A DNA stretch of 64,000 bases from Bacteroidota bacterium (GCA_004295015.1 SHNE01000035.1:141470-205469), one strand, 5' to 3'; numbered from the stretch's first letter, positions 27,419 through 35,915 are shown. Numbers and translations are program-made. The notes: a model not told the origin generated them from the letters alone.

Positions 27419-27817
27419 TTAGTTTACAAACAAAGTTCCTTTGTGTTGTTTGCCGTTCTCGTCTTGCACCGTTACCCAAACATTTGTTTCAACGCCTTTA
27501 ACTCCTTTGGTTAAGTCAAGCATTATTTCCTGTTCGCTTACTTCAATTACTTTTCCTGAAACCTGTGAGTAATCTGCCTTATTGATTATTACTATGTGTC
27601 TAATGAGGTCTGAAGTATTAACTGGCACAACTTCTAAATCATCTAACCTTACTGTGCTGGTTGGTGGAAATGAAAGTCCTGTGTTTAATGCTTTGATGTC
27701 AACTCTTGCTGAATCATCGTCTCCTTTAATTTCCAAAACAATATAAAGTTGATTCGGGTCTTCGTCCTCATTTGGAGTGTGGAACTTGGCTATTTGCCCG
27801 ACTTTATTTGGTATCAT
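27419..27817 (-). CDS. Unrecognised first gene of the defence operon (132 aa)
   Basis: No family recognised. The N-terminus (MIPNKVGQIAKFHTPNEDEDP) and following beta strands (QLYIVLEIKGDD, then ARVDIKALNT) look like a small beta-barrel, possibly KOW/SH3-like: IAKFHTPNEDEDPNQLYIVLEI resembles the barrel entry strands. Charge is acidic overall. It is first in a six-gene operon, 6 bases before the XRE gene, which suggests a regulatory or accessory role. No transmembrane or signal sequence is present, so it is cytoplasmic. A -7 promoter box lies 47 bases upstream of the start. Confidence 0.65.
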   Translation of the reverse strand: MIPNKVGQIAKFHTPNEDEDPNQLYIVLEIKGDDDSARVDIKALNTGLSFPPTSTVRLDDLEVVPVNTSDLIRHIVIINKADYSQVSGKVIEVSEQEIMLDLTKGVKGVETNVWVTVQDENGKQHKGTLFVN

Positions 27818-27863
27818 AATTTTTGTGCAGTGTTTATAGCGTTGCCCCCGCTTTTAGTTGTTG

Positions 27864-27871
27864 CAAAGATA
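27864..27871 (-). promoter_or_regulatory. -7 promoter box of the defence operon
   Basis: The minus strand reads TATCTTTG, a full match to TAnnTTTG, leaving a leader of about 40 bases before the ATG at 27817. A TTG at the proper -33 distance is absent, so it may need an activator; the XRE protein is the obvious candidate. Confidence 0.5.
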
Positions 27872-27957
27872 GAAGTAAGTTTTGTTTGTGGTGTAATATA
27901 TTGAACATTCTTTCAGTAAAGATTTTGCTACGAAGCGGAATAAAGTGGTGGAGAAAG

Positions 27958-28014
27958 CACTCTTTCATTTTTTTGGGGGTTGGGGTAGTGTGTCAGCAAA
28001 AAAATGAAAGTGTG
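27958..28014. repeat. 17-bp inverted repeat upstream of the defence operon
   Basis: Arms 27958-27974 and 27998-28014 pair at 16 of 17 positions (AAAAAAATGAAAG core) around a 23-base G-rich loop. It sits 87 bases upstream of the -7 box of the operon. It may be a terminator shielding the operon from read-through, or the outer end of the island. Confidence 0.55.
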
Positions 28015-28225
28015 TTTTGGGCGTTGGCATAGAAATTCAATTTATTTTTGTGCGGTGGCGGTGTTTTAATTTTTTTATAGCATTGGTTTGAGTGTCGGCT
28101 CGTTAGTCCGAACTGTTCCGAAGTCAAATTAGTTGTATGTCGTTGTCTAAATGTCAAAATTTGTTGCTCGTCTGTTTAATTTTTATCTGTCAGTTTAATA
28201 GTTGCACTGTCGCGATAGCATGATC

Positions 28226-28364
28226 GGTAACGTTCCGGGTTAATGAAGTGGCGGAGTTCGAAGCTACAACTTTTCTTTGGCGGCCAAAGCAATATATTTA
28301 AAAAATTAACAGATCGGCCGCCAAGCAATATCCCAGCCATTTCATTTAACCCAATGTTATGGGC
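28226..28364 (-). other. attC-like folded site (integron cassette recombination site candidate)
   Basis: Read on the minus strand from 28364: an R''-like GCCCATAAC, then GGGTTAAATGAAATGG (28352-28337), a central 9-bp stem (28324-28316 with 28285-28277, TTGGCGGCC), then CCACTTCATTAACCC (28253-28239) and GTTACCGAT ending about 28226. The order R''-L''-centre-L'-R', the unequal L arms (16 versus 15 bases with one unpaired base) and the ~140-bp length match integron attC architecture. The R' box does not match GTTRRRY well and no integrase gene is in the window, so this is a candidate only. Confidence 0.4.
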
Positions 28365-28384
28365 ACACCTTTTCTCCCCGCTAT

Positions 28385-28954
28385 TCAAAAGGAATACTTC
28401 AAACGAAAAGCAGGTAAATATCTAAAATACCATCCTCTCTCAGTATAAATCACTTCATTGTTAAAACTATACTTATCATTTTTAGCCCATAAATAACCAT
28501 GGCCAAATTTAAACTCATAAACTAGCACAATCCGGTTAGTCAATCTAACTTGAGGAATAAGCCCGAAACAAATGAAATAACCAAAACGGCTAACATTTGT
28601 TCCGGTGTTCAATCGTTCATACCAGCTATAAGCCAAATTTAATTCAGGGCTGATAAAGAAATTAAACCGGCTTCGTTTCTTTACTAAAGCGATGTGATAA
28701 GAACCTGCAATTGTAATTCCCTTCCGCCTCCCTTCCTTTGTAAAATATACCGGAATTGTCAACTCATTCCAATTTTTCGTACGCTTACCATATTCAAATG
28801 AAACCAAGGCAGCATTACGAAAGACATAACCTCCAATTCCTATAATATGGTTGTGATTAGCTTTACTTGAATCATTCTGAGAATAGGAATTATAACTAGA
28901 AAACAATATCAGTTTAAAAAATAAAATAAAACTAAAGGTAAAAATTGGTTTCAT
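28385..28954 (-). CDS. Small outer-membrane beta-barrel-like protein
   Basis: 189 aa. N-terminal signal peptide (MKPIFTFSFILFFKLILFSSYNSYSQ), then alternating amphipathic strands rich in Tyr, Phe, Arg and Lys (ALVSFEYGKRT, RFNFFISPELNLAYSW, RIVLVYEFKFGHGYLW), ending FRLKYSF. A C-terminal Phe with alternating hydrophobic residues is the recognition signal of outer membrane barrels. I do not recognise a named family. It sits between two attC-like repeats (TGTTATGGGCA at 28355 and inverted at 28980) and its orientation fits a gene cassette, so it may be recently acquired. No operon partner. Confidence 0.65.
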   Translation of the reverse strand: MKPIFTFSFILFFKLILFSSYNSYSQNDSSKANHNHIIGIGGYVFRNAALVSFEYGKRTKNWNELTIPVYFTKEGRRKGITIAGSYHIALVKKRSRFNFFISPELNLAYSWYERLNTGTNVSRFGYFICFGLIPQVRLTNRIVLVYEFKFGHGYLWAKNDKYSFNNEVIYTERGWYFRYLPAFRLKYSF

Positions 28955-28967
28955 CGCTTAACAGCTA

Positions 28968-29004
28968 GTGCAGAAAGGTTGCCCATAACAATAAATTTCT
29001 GCAC
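28968..29004. repeat. 9-bp perfect hairpin with TGTTATGGGCA core
   Basis: Arms 28968-28976 and 28996-29004 (GTGCAGAAA/TTTCTGCAC) are perfectly complementary. The loop holds TGCCCATAACA at 28980-28990, the exact inverse of TGTTATGGGCA at 28355-28365. The pair flanks the outer membrane protein gene, as cassette core sites do. Confidence 0.55.
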
Positions 29005-29200
29005 TCATGCAATCCAAATACATTAATCAATGTAATTGTATGCATATTCGGTATGCTTGAAAGAGTTTGCGGTTATAACCCCAGCTTCCCAATCACGCTA
29101 CAAAATATAATTAAACTGACGAAAATCAGAAAATATTAAACATATTTTATTTTTGCATGAATTTCATGCCGAGAATATTAATTAAAATAGAAATAATTAA

Positions 29201-30544
29201 TCACACCTCATCCATCCTAAACCCCTCCAAAAACTTAGTAGTATAATTACCGCTTCTGAAATCAGGGTGGCGCATTAACTGTTGGTGGAAGGGGATAGTG
29301 GTTTTTACGCCTTCGATGACAAATTCACTGAGGGCGCGTTCCATGGTGTTGATGGCTTCTTCGCGGGTTTGGGCCATGGTGATGAGCTTGGCTACCATGC
29401 TGTCGTAATTGCTTGGGATGGTATAGCCTGCGTAGATGTGTGAGTCAACGCGTACGCCGTGGCCTCCCGGTACGTGGAGTGTAGTGATGCGGCCCGGTGA
29501 TGGACGGAAATTATTATATGGGTCCTCGGCGTTGATGCGGCATTCGATAGCATGCATGCTTGGGAAGTAATTTTTTCCTGTAATAGGAATACCTGCTGCT
29601 ATTTTAATTTGTTCTTTGATGAGGTCGTAATTAATTACTTCTTCGGTGATTGGATGTTCTACTTGTATACGCGTATTCATCTCCATGAAATAAAAATTGC
29701 GGTGCTTGTCTACCAGAAATTCTACCGTTCCAACGCCTTCGTATTTCACGGCAAGAGCTGCTTTAATTGCTGCTTCTCCCATGCGGTCACGCAGTTCGTC
29801 GGTCATGAAGGGTGATGGCGTTTCTTCCATCAGCTTTTGGTGTCGTCTTTGTACTGAACAATCACGCTCACTCAGATGGCAGGCTTTTCCAAACTGGTCG
29901 CCGGCAATTTGTATTTCTATATGTCTTGGTTCCTCGATGTATTTCTCAAGGTACATACCGTCGTTACCAAAAGATGCACTGGCTTCCTGTCGTGCATTGT
30001 TCCATGCTTCTTCAAATTCTTCAGCTTTCCATACTATGCGCATTCCTTTTCCTCCGCCACCGGCAGTAGCTTTCAGAATTACAGGGTAACCAACTTCCTT
30101 CGCAATTTTCATCCCGCTCTTCAGGTCTTTCAATAAGCCTTCTGTTCCGGGAATGGTTGGAACGCCCGCTTTCTTCATCGTTTCCTTGGCATTGGATTTA
30201 TCTCCCATCTGATCAATCTGAAAGGGAGTGGCGCCAATAAATTTTATTCCATGCTCAGCACAAATGGAGCTGAACTTAGAATTCTCGGAAAGAAATCCGT
30301 AACCGGGATGTATGGCATCGGCATTGGTAATTTCCGCTGCGGCAATTATTCTCGAAATATTTAAATAAGAGTCTTTACTCGGCGGGGGTCCTATACAGAC
30401 TGCCTCATCAGCAAAACGTACATGCAAACTTTCTTTGTCGGCCGTACTGTATACCGCCACCGTTTGGATGTTCATCTCCTTACAGGTACGTATGATTCGT
30501 AAAGCAATCTCACCGCGGTTAGCGATCAATATCTTTTTAAACAT
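29201..30544 (-). CDS. accC: Acetyl-CoA carboxylase biotin carboxylase subunit AccC
   Basis: 447 aa, the usual length for AccC. It carboxylates the biotin of AccB using ATP and bicarbonate, the first step of fatty acid synthesis. Marks: the N-terminal [23 protein letters not shown], the ATP-grasp glycine loop [15 protein letters not shown] (about 158-172), the [17 protein letters not shown] active-site block (about 286-302, with catalytic Glu/Asn/Arg) and the biotin-carboxylase C domain (ECRINAEDP). It lies 90 bases after accB on the same strand and should share the accB promoter at 31247-31276. Note that a similar protein could belong to propionyl-CoA carboxylase, but the pairing with a BCCP-type AccB points to acetyl-CoA carboxylase. 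Confidence 0.93.
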   Translation of the reverse strand: MFKKILIANRGEIALRIIRTCKEMNIQTVAVYSTADKESLHVRFADEAVCIGPPPSKDSYLNISRIIAAAEITNADAIHPGYGFLSENSKFSSICAEHGIKFIGATPFQIDQMGDKSNAKETMKKAGVPTIPGTEGLLKDLKSGMKIAKEVGYPVILKATAGGGGKGMRIVWKAEEFEEAWNNARQEASASFGNDGMYLEKYIEEPRHIEIQIAGDQFGKACHLSERDCSVQRRHQKLMEETPSPFMTDELRDRMGEAAIKAALAVKYEGVGTVEFLVDKHRNFYFMEMNTRIQVEHPITEEVINYDLIKEQIKIAAGIPITGKNYFPSMHAIECRINAEDPYNNFRPSPGRITTLHVPGGHGVRVDSHIYAGYTIPSNYDSMVAKLITMAQTREEAINTMERALSEFVIEGVKTTIPFHQQLMRHPDFRSGNYTTKFLEGFRMDEV

Positions 30545-30634
30545 GGTACTGATTTGAAATTTTATCCGCCGAAGCGAAATTCTTTTTGCCTGTTCCTTTT
30601 TTATTCTCTAAAGAGAATGAAGAAAATACAAGAA

Positions 30635-31198
30635 TCAACTTGGATCTATAAGGAACAAGGGCTGATCGTATTCTACCGGAGTAGAATTATCAACCAATAC
30701 CTTTACTATTTTACCACTTACTTCTGATTCAATTTCGTTGAAGAGTTTCATCGCTTCGATGATGCACAATACTTTTCCTGCTTTTATCTCGTCGCCTACG
30801 TTCACAAATACCGGCTTCTCCGGTGTCGACGAACGATAGAAAGTTCCTATCATGGGCGATTTTATTGTGATGTATTTACTTTCATCACTGGAAGCCAGGC
30901 TTTCTGAAGGCGCTGCTGTAACTGCAGGGGCAGCTGCTGCAGGTGTCGGTGCAATTTGCATCGGGGCGGCTGTGACAGGAGCATGCATCATCTGATGAAC
31001 AGGTGCTTGTGCAGGCATGCTATGTGCGCCATGTGTTGTCTTGATAGTGATTTTAAAATCTTTTTGTTCAAGACTTACTTCACTTACGCCACTGCTTTGT
31101 ACAAATTTTATAAGTTTTTCTATTTCAGGAAGATTCATTGAGGAAGAAGGAACTGGCTGGGCTTTTACTTTGGCCGCAGGTGCTTTTTTGCTTTTCAT
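30635..31198 (-). CDS. accB: Acetyl-CoA carboxylase biotin carboxyl carrier protein AccB
   Basis: 187 aa from 31198; the ATG at 31138 (MNLPEIEKLIKFVQSSG) matches the usual family start and would give 167 aa, so the first 20 residues (a Lys/Ala/Pro-rich extension) are uncertain. An Ala/Pro-rich linker (about 70-110) joins the N-terminal dimerisation part to the biotinyl domain, which has the lipoyl-type fold and the biotinylation motif EAMKLFNE (modified Lys near 151). It carries carboxyl groups from AccC to the transferase. Promoter TTG-N19-TAGGTTTG lies 48 bases upstream. accC follows 90 bases downstream. Confidence 0.92.
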   Translation of the reverse strand: MKSKKAPAAKVKAQPVPSSSMNLPEIEKLIKFVQSSGVSEVSLEQKDFKITIKTTHGAHSMPAQAPVHQMMHAPVTAAPMQIAPTPAAAAPAVTAAPSESLASSDESKYITIKSPMIGTFYRSSTPEKPVFVNVGDEIKAGKVLCIIEAMKLFNEIESEVSGKIVKVLVDNSTPVEYDQPLFLIDPS

Positions 31199-31246
31199 TT
31201 TGGTTTTTTATGTCCTGCGCAGGCTTCTTGGGCCGGGAACAGAATT

Positions 31247-31276
31247 CAAACCTACATGAAATTTCAAAAAGAGCAA
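31247..31276 (-). promoter_or_regulatory. Promoter of accB-accC
   Basis: On the minus strand TTG (31276-31274), a 19-base spacer and TAGGTTTG (31254-31247) match the Bacteroidota housekeeping promoter. The predicted transcript starts near 31240, giving a leader of about 42 bases to the ATG at 31198. Confidence 0.75.
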
Positions 31277-31396
31277 AATTCTTTGTGCCAACATTCAACT
31301 TTGAATAGGTAGATATGTTGTTTTCAGAATATTGGCTTTAAAAAAGCGAATAATTGTAGAAAAAAGACTTAAAAGGGGTTTTGGACAAAAGAAAAT

Positions 31397-31423
31397 GGGG
31401 GTCGGCAGCAAAGCCTAACCCCC
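31397..31423 (-). terminator. Terminator of the FadL-like gene
   Basis: GGGGGT (31397-31402) pairs with ACCCCC (31418-31423), with an inner GGC/GCC pairing. On the minus strand it is followed by ATTTTCTTTTG. It lies 93 bases downstream of the FadL-like gene stop; a second 9-bp hairpin (31433-31441 with 31455-31463) lies between. Confidence 0.7.
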
Positions 31424-31515
31424 ATTCTTGTTCCATTTGTTGTCTGTCTCAGAGAACAAATGGAAATTTTCCTATATCTGTCTAGTTGTAAGCCAGTTAA
31501 AAATGTCTTTTAGGC

Positions 31516-32826
31516 TTAGAAGTTTACCGCGATTCCTAGAGCAAATGCATCGAGTGAATTGTTCACTTTTACATCAACCTCTAAAGGATCAGCATTCAGG
31601 GCTTGGATGTTTTGATCTTTCGCCCAGAAGGTATGCATATAACCCACATTCACCTTAATAGCATTCGATGCTTTGATAGCAAAACCGGTATTGATGTTGT
31701 AGTTATCATCCTGCATCACTTCATATACTCCCAGGTGCGTGTAATATCCCGGCTTGTCTTTCCATGCATAGTTTGTATAACCCGCACCAATACTGCTGGT
31801 AAACATTGGAGAGATTTTGTATTGTATTCCTCCTGCAATTGTCGAAGCATCTCCTGCCATCACTGACCATGGTTGATCTTTTGTGATTGCTGATGATCTT
31901 CCCCAGTCTGATTTTTTCTGGAAGTAATAATTGTAGTCAGCGAAAGCTCCGAACTTCTCACTGAAGCTGTAAGCAATTCCGAATGCTAAAACAGCAGGCA
32001 AATCACGACGATTTAATTCTCCATCTACACTTGCACCAAAATCATCTTTGATTTGTTTGGTTTTGAAATCCAGGTTCACCTGTGATTCATAGCGTGTGGA
32101 AATATTTAGTTTGTCTGTCGCGCTGATGTTTAGTCCAAGCACGAATCCCATTCCTGTTGCTGTCTCTTCTGTTTCCAGGGCGAGTGGCATATCATCCAAA
32201 TCAAAAGGAGAAGAAGTTAATGTCATTCCTGCATTGGCAGTATTCTTCGCGCTTACATAGCGGATAGAAGTAGAGAAGCCAACATGCTTACTCATCTGTA
32301 TAGTTCCTCCAACAGTAGTTGTGAGATACATTGAACTTGCTTTTAAGGATGGAGTCTTTACTTCTGAATATGCTCCACCTGTCGACATCAATGCCTGCAA
32401 ACCGATAAGGTCTGTAGTAATTGATCCAGTAGGATAGTTCATCGTTGCACCACCACCTGCGATAAATACTCCTGCATGCAATGCCCAGTTGTTTTTCTTG
32501 AAGGCCATGTACAAATTCGGAATGAATGGATCTGATCCATCTTGCGAATAGGTCTTTGTCCCTTGTCCGATTCCCAGATCATAAGAGTGGGATGGATTGC
32601 GAAACAATGTTTGATTGCTGAAATTAACATGGAAGCCATTAGGAAGCTTAGTGATTCCTGCAGGATTATACACCACAGCATCCGCAGCATCTGTTGATGC
32701 ATTTCGTGCAGCAGTACGCATCCACTCAGCGCTCAGGTTTGGAAGATTATCCATCTGTGCCAAAGCGATGTTCCCACTGAACACCGTGATAAGGATCATC
32801 ATGATCCATTTGCTTAAATTTTTCAT
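31516..32826 (-). CDS. FadL/OmpP1/TodX-family outer membrane transporter
   Basis: 436 aa. Signal peptide (MKNLSKWIMMILITVFSGNIALAQ), then the typical FadL start with an N-terminal plug: NASTDAADAVVYNPAGITKLPNGFHVNFSNQ. The rest is a 14-stranded barrel pattern ending in FALGIAVNF (aromatic C-terminus). FadL proteins carry long-chain fatty acids or other hydrophobic compounds across the outer membrane. Placement between accBC and fabH-plsX genes is consistent with fatty-acid metabolism, but the promoter is separate. A 10-bp perfect inverted repeat lies in its leader at 32836-32865, possibly an operator. A strong terminator follows at 31397-31423. No gene is fused. Confidence 0.87.
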   Translation of the reverse strand: MKNLSKWIMMILITVFSGNIALAQMDNLPNLSAEWMRTAARNASTDAADAVVYNPAGITKLPNGFHVNFSNQTLFRNPSHSYDLGIGQGTKTYSQDGSDPFIPNLYMAFKKNNWALHAGVFIAGGGATMNYPTGSITTDLIGLQALMSTGGAYSEVKTPSLKASSMYLTTTVGGTIQMSKHVGFSTSIRYVSAKNTANAGMTLTSSPFDLDDMPLALETEETATGMGFVLGLNISATDKLNISTRYESQVNLDFKTKQIKDDFGASVDGELNRRDLPAVLAFGIAYSFSEKFGAFADYNYYFQKKSDWGRSSAITKDQPWSVMAGDASTIAGGIQYKISPMFTSSIGAGYTNYAWKDKPGYYTHLGVYEVMQDDNYNINTGFAIKASNAIKVNVGYMHTFWAKDQNIQALNADPLEVDVKVNNSLDAFALGIAVNF

Positions 32827-32835
32827 CGATTAGAG

Positions 32836-32865
32836 ATTACAGTTTGTCTAAGATTAAACTGTAAT
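32836..32865. promoter_or_regulatory. 10-bp perfect inverted repeat in the fadL-like leader
   Basis: ATTACAGTTT (32836-32845) and AAACTGTAAT (32856-32865) are perfectly complementary around a 10-base loop, starting 10 bases before the ATG at 32826. It may be an operator for a fatty-acid-type repressor or an mRNA hairpin that controls translation. Function not shown. Confidence 0.45.
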
Positions 32866-33131
32866 GAGCCACAATGAGTTAGTCTAATAGTTCCTGCTTT
32901 CTTACATATATATGTATAATCCCAACCTCCAATTTCGGCCTTTTCAAACCAAAATTGACTAAAACCCACGTTTTTCGAAAAAAATTCGACACATAGATTG
33001 GTATTTTTCTATTGACTATAACATTCCCGTGGGATGACAGTCTCCCTTCTTATCATATCACACAGAATTGAGTCATAGATGCCTTCGGCATCCATGCCTC
33101 AACCCTTGATTGATAATAGCGACACCAACAA

Positions 33132-33523
33132 GTCACCCCGAAGGGGCCTTGTGATTAAATAACCCTCCCGTCATTAATATCTTGAGAGCTAATAAAAAAC
33201 TGTTATCATTCCCGCAGGGACCGTGCGATTGAAAAGCCGACCTGCCATTAATGACCTGAGAAGTAAAAAAGAAAAGTCATTACCCGAAGAGGCCTTGTGA
33301 TTAAATAACCCTCCCGTCATTAATATCTTGAGAGCTAATAAAAAACTGTTATCATTCCCGCAGGGATCGTGCGATTGAAAAGCCGACCCGTCATTAATGA
33401 CCTGAGAAGTAAAAAAGAAAAGTCACCCCGAAGGGGCCTTGTGATTAAATAACCCTCCCGTCATTACTAACTTGAGAGCTAATAAAAAACTGTTGTCATT
33501 TCCCGCAGAGACCTTGCGAATGA
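33132..33523. repeat. Tandem repeat array of ~145-bp units
   Basis: Units start at 33132, 33276 and 33422 (periods 144 and 146; the third copy is partial, about 102 bases). Each begins GTCAxxCCCGAAG and splits into two related ~72-base halves, the second beginning with TCATTCCCGCAGGGA. CCCCGAAGGGG hairpin-forming cores recur. Copies are well over 90% alike, so duplication is recent. The array contains stop codons in every frame I followed, so it is non-coding. Confidence 0.75.
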
Positions 33524-33561
33524 CCAACTTTCCGTAACGAAAAGAAATTAGAAAATAAATC

Positions 33562-34551
33562 TTAATAAGCCCACTTCACCCAAATACTTCCCCAGGTAAA
33601 ACCACCACCGAAGGCGGCGAGGATGAGGTTATCACCTTTCTTGAGCTTTTTTTCCCAGTCCCACAAACAAAGAGGGATCGTTCCGCTGGTGGTATTTCCA
33701 TACTTGTGAATGTTGAGCATAACCTTGCTATCGTCAACACCCATACGGTTAGCAGTAGCATCGATGATACGCTTGTTTGCCTGATGAGGAACAAGCCAGG
33801 CAATGTCTTCTGCTTTCAATTTATTTCTTTCCATGATTTCAGCAGAAACCTGAGCCATATTCACAACGGCCGCTTTGAAAACCGGTTGTCCATCCTGAAA
33901 AACAAAATGTTCTTTTGCATCAATGGTTTTATGTGAAGGAGGGCTCACAGATCCGCCTGATTTCTGATGAAGGTATTTCACTCCTGAGCCATCACTTTTT
34001 AAAATTGAATCCAGCACACCATATCCCTCTGTATTTGGCTCGAGTAATACTGCACCGGCGCCATCGCCGAATAAAACACAGGTTGTTCGGTCTGTATAGT
34101 CGACGATGGCAGACATTTTATCTGCACCAACCACTACTACTTTTTTGTATTGACCCGACTCAATATATTTTGCACCGGTGACAAGAGAAAAAAGAAAACC
34201 CGAACAAGCCGCGGAAATGTCAAAGCCAAAGGAATTCTTCGCTCCGATTTTATCGCAGATAATATTAGCAGTAGCGGGGAATACATAGTCGGGAGTGGTT
34301 GTCGCACAAATCAGCATGTCGATCTCTGAAGGATCGATGCCTCTTTTCTTACATAATTCTAAAACTGCAGGAACTGCAAGATCCGATGTTCCTTTACCGG
34401 CACCTTTGAGTATTCTTCGTTCCTTTACTCCGGTACGGGTGGTGATCCACTCATCATTCGTATCGACCATTTTTTCAAGGTCTCCATTGCTAAGAACGAA
34501 TTCGGGAACGTAACCACCAACGGCAGTAATAGCAGCTGTTATTTTTGACAT
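33562..34551 (-). CDS. fabH: 3-oxoacyl-[acyl-carrier-protein] synthase III FabH
   Basis: 329 aa, standard length. FabH condenses acetyl-CoA or branched acyl-CoA with malonyl-ACP to start fatty acid chains. The Cys-His-Asn triad is visible: [14 protein letters not shown] (Cys near 115), [13 protein letters not shown] (His near 255) and [11 protein letters not shown] (Asn near 285). The C-terminal [13 protein letters not shown] fits. It is the last gene of the yceD-rpmF-plsX-fabH operon, 105 bases after plsX, with no terminator seen between. The tandem repeats directly follow its stop. Confidence 0.95.
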   Translation of the reverse strand: MSKITAAITAVGGYVPEFVLSNGDLEKMVDTNDEWITTRTGVKERRILKGAGKGTSDLAVPAVLELCKKRGIDPSEIDMLICATTTPDYVFPATANIICDKIGAKNSFGFDISAACSGFLFSLVTGAKYIESGQYKKVVVVGADKMSAIVDYTDRTTCVLFGDGAGAVLLEPNTEGYGVLDSILKSDGSGVKYLHQKSGGSVSPPSHKTIDAKEHFVFQDGQPVFKAAVVNMAQVSAEIMERNKLKAEDIAWLVPHQANKRIIDATANRMGVDDSKVMLNIHKYGNTTSGTIPLCLWDWEKKLKKGDNLILAAFGGGFTWGSIWVKWAY

Positions 34552-34656
34552 GATTGAAATTTGAATAGCGAAGTTAAAAGATAAATTCGGTTTTCATAAT
34601 CGAATGGTTGAGCAGCATGTGATTATGAAGATTAACAGCAAGAATTCATGTATCAT

Positions 34657-35610
34657 TTAAGATACAATCTCTTTGCTGAACGCTTTCGCGATTTTTTCAC
34701 TAAGGCCTGCATCGCAAACTTCACGACTGAGTAAAATCATGTTTTTAATGGCCTTGGTTTTACTTATTCCATGTGCGATAATTACGGCAGAATTTATTCC
34801 AAGAATTGGCGTACCACCGTAATCTTCATAGTCAAAACGATCGAAGTAGGCGTCTTTAATATTTCTTTGCTTAATCATTGTGTAAAATGATTCAGCCTGT
34901 TTCAGTATAACGTTACCTGTAAACCCATCGCAAACAATTACATCAGCTTGCTTGTTGAAAAGGTCGCGTCCTTCAACATTACCAATGAAATTAATTTCCT
35001 TGCTTCCTTTCAGGAGTTGATGTGTTTCCTTCACAAGAAGATTTCCCTTTTCTTCTTCTTCACCGATACTCATCAAGCCAACCCGTGGATTTTTAATGTG
35101 CAGGAGGTTTTCCGCATAGATCGACCCCAGAATGGCAAACTGCTGCAGAACCTCCGCTTTACAATCAGCATTAACACCAACGTCGAGTATCAGTCCCCAG
35201 CCACCATCTTCTTTGGGCAACAAAGAACCTATAGCCGGACGTAGTATTCCGGGAATAGGTTTGACGGTAAACATGGAACCTATCAGCATGGCACCTGTAT
35301 TTCCGGCAGAAGCAAAGGAGTTAATACGACCTTCTTTCAGCCATTGGAATCCGACAACAATACTTGAATCTGTTTTTTGCTGGAATGCTTTTGTGGGATG
35401 ATCAGACATTGATATCACACCCGGACAATGAACAATTTCCATTGCGTCCTCACTGATTCCTTCTTGTTTAAAATAAGGCAGGATGAGGTCACGGTTACCG
35501 AAAAGCACGAGTTTGATTTCCTTGGGTAACTCCCGCCACGCGGCAATCGCTCCAAGAGTTGTTTGTTCAGGGGCAAAGTCGCCACCCATTATGTCAACAC
35601 CAATCTTCAT
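34657..35610 (-). CDS. plsX: Phosphate acyltransferase PlsX
   Basis: 317 aa. PlsX makes acyl-phosphate from acyl-ACP for glycerolipid synthesis. Marks are the N-terminal IGVDIMGGDFAPEQTTLGA, then MSDHPTKAFQQK and SFASAGNTGAMLIGS, and the C-terminal GFTGNVILKQAE and YEDYGGTPILGINSAVIIAHG. The length and order match the family (usually ~310-340 aa). It forms the usual rpmF-plsX-fabH cluster found in many bacteria; a gap of about 113 bases separates it from rpmF. It is probably cytosolic and membrane-associated. Confidence 0.95.
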   Translation of the reverse strand: MKIGVDIMGGDFAPEQTTLGAIAAWRELPKEIKLVLFGNRDLILPYFKQEGISEDAMEIVHCPGVISMSDHPTKAFQQKTDSSIVVGFQWLKEGRINSFASAGNTGAMLIGSMFTVKPIPGILRPAIGSLLPKEDGGWGLILDVGVNADCKAEVLQQFAILGSIYAENLLHIKNPRVGLMSIGEEEEKGNLLVKETHQLLKGSKEINFIGNVEGRDLFNKQADVIVCDGFTGNVILKQAESFYTMIKQRNIKDAYFDRFDYEDYGGTPILGINSAVIIAHGISKTKAIKNMILLSREVCDAGLSEKIAKAFSKEIVS

Positions 35611-35723
35611 GTTAGGCTCTGATGATTTCTGTACGCTGATTCAAATTAACACAATAACAAAAAGCAGCTGACCACCGGAGTTCCGATTTTGTCAACTGCT
35701 TCATGTCAATGTTTTGATCACGC

Positions 35724-35915
35724 TTACGCGCTGGCATTTTTTTCCATCACCACGGAACCTTTATAGTACAATTTACCTTCGTACCAGTGTGCGCGGTGAT
35801 ATAAATGAGGTTGACCGGTTGTCGGATCAGTAGCTACCGTTGGAGCTTCTGCTTTCCAATGCGTTCTTCTCTTATCTCTTCGTGATTTCGAATGTCGGTG
35901 TTTGGGATTTGGCAT
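35724..35915 (-). CDS. rpmF: 50S ribosomal protein L32
   Basis: 63 aa. The family start [23 protein letters not shown] is unmistakable. Bacteroidota L32 often lacks the zinc cysteines of E. coli-type L32; none are present here. It belongs to the large ribosomal subunit. It follows yceD by 57 bases and precedes plsX, the conserved order that links ribosome and membrane lipid supply. Confidence 0.96.
   Translation of the reverse strand: MPNPKHRHSKSRRDKRRTHWKAEAPTVATDPTTGQPHLYHRAHWYEGKLYYKGSVVMEKNASA

Larger units (their letters stand above)
27872..28384. other. Intergenic stretch at the island border
   Basis: This gene-free region between the defence operon and the small outer membrane protein gene contains the 17-bp inverted repeat and the attC-like structure listed separately. 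The remainder (28030-28220) is AT-rich with no coding frame I trust. Confidence 0.45.
32827..33561. other. Gene-free region with tandem repeats
   Basis: 735 bases without a coding frame. The first part holds the fadL-like leader; a small GATGCC/GGCATC hairpin occurs near 33080-33094; the remainder is the tandem repeat array at 33132-33523. The fabH gene ends at 33562. Confidence 0.5.

Noticed and set aside
28176..28388. 70-codon open frame across the attC-like region
   Set aside because: Its codons are produced by the palindromes; it lies inside the folded element and overlaps the end of the barrel gene.
33132..33523. Tandem repeats as a CRISPR array
   Set aside because: Units are ~145 bp and directly adjacent with no unique spacers, so they are not repeat-spacer structures; no cas gene is present.
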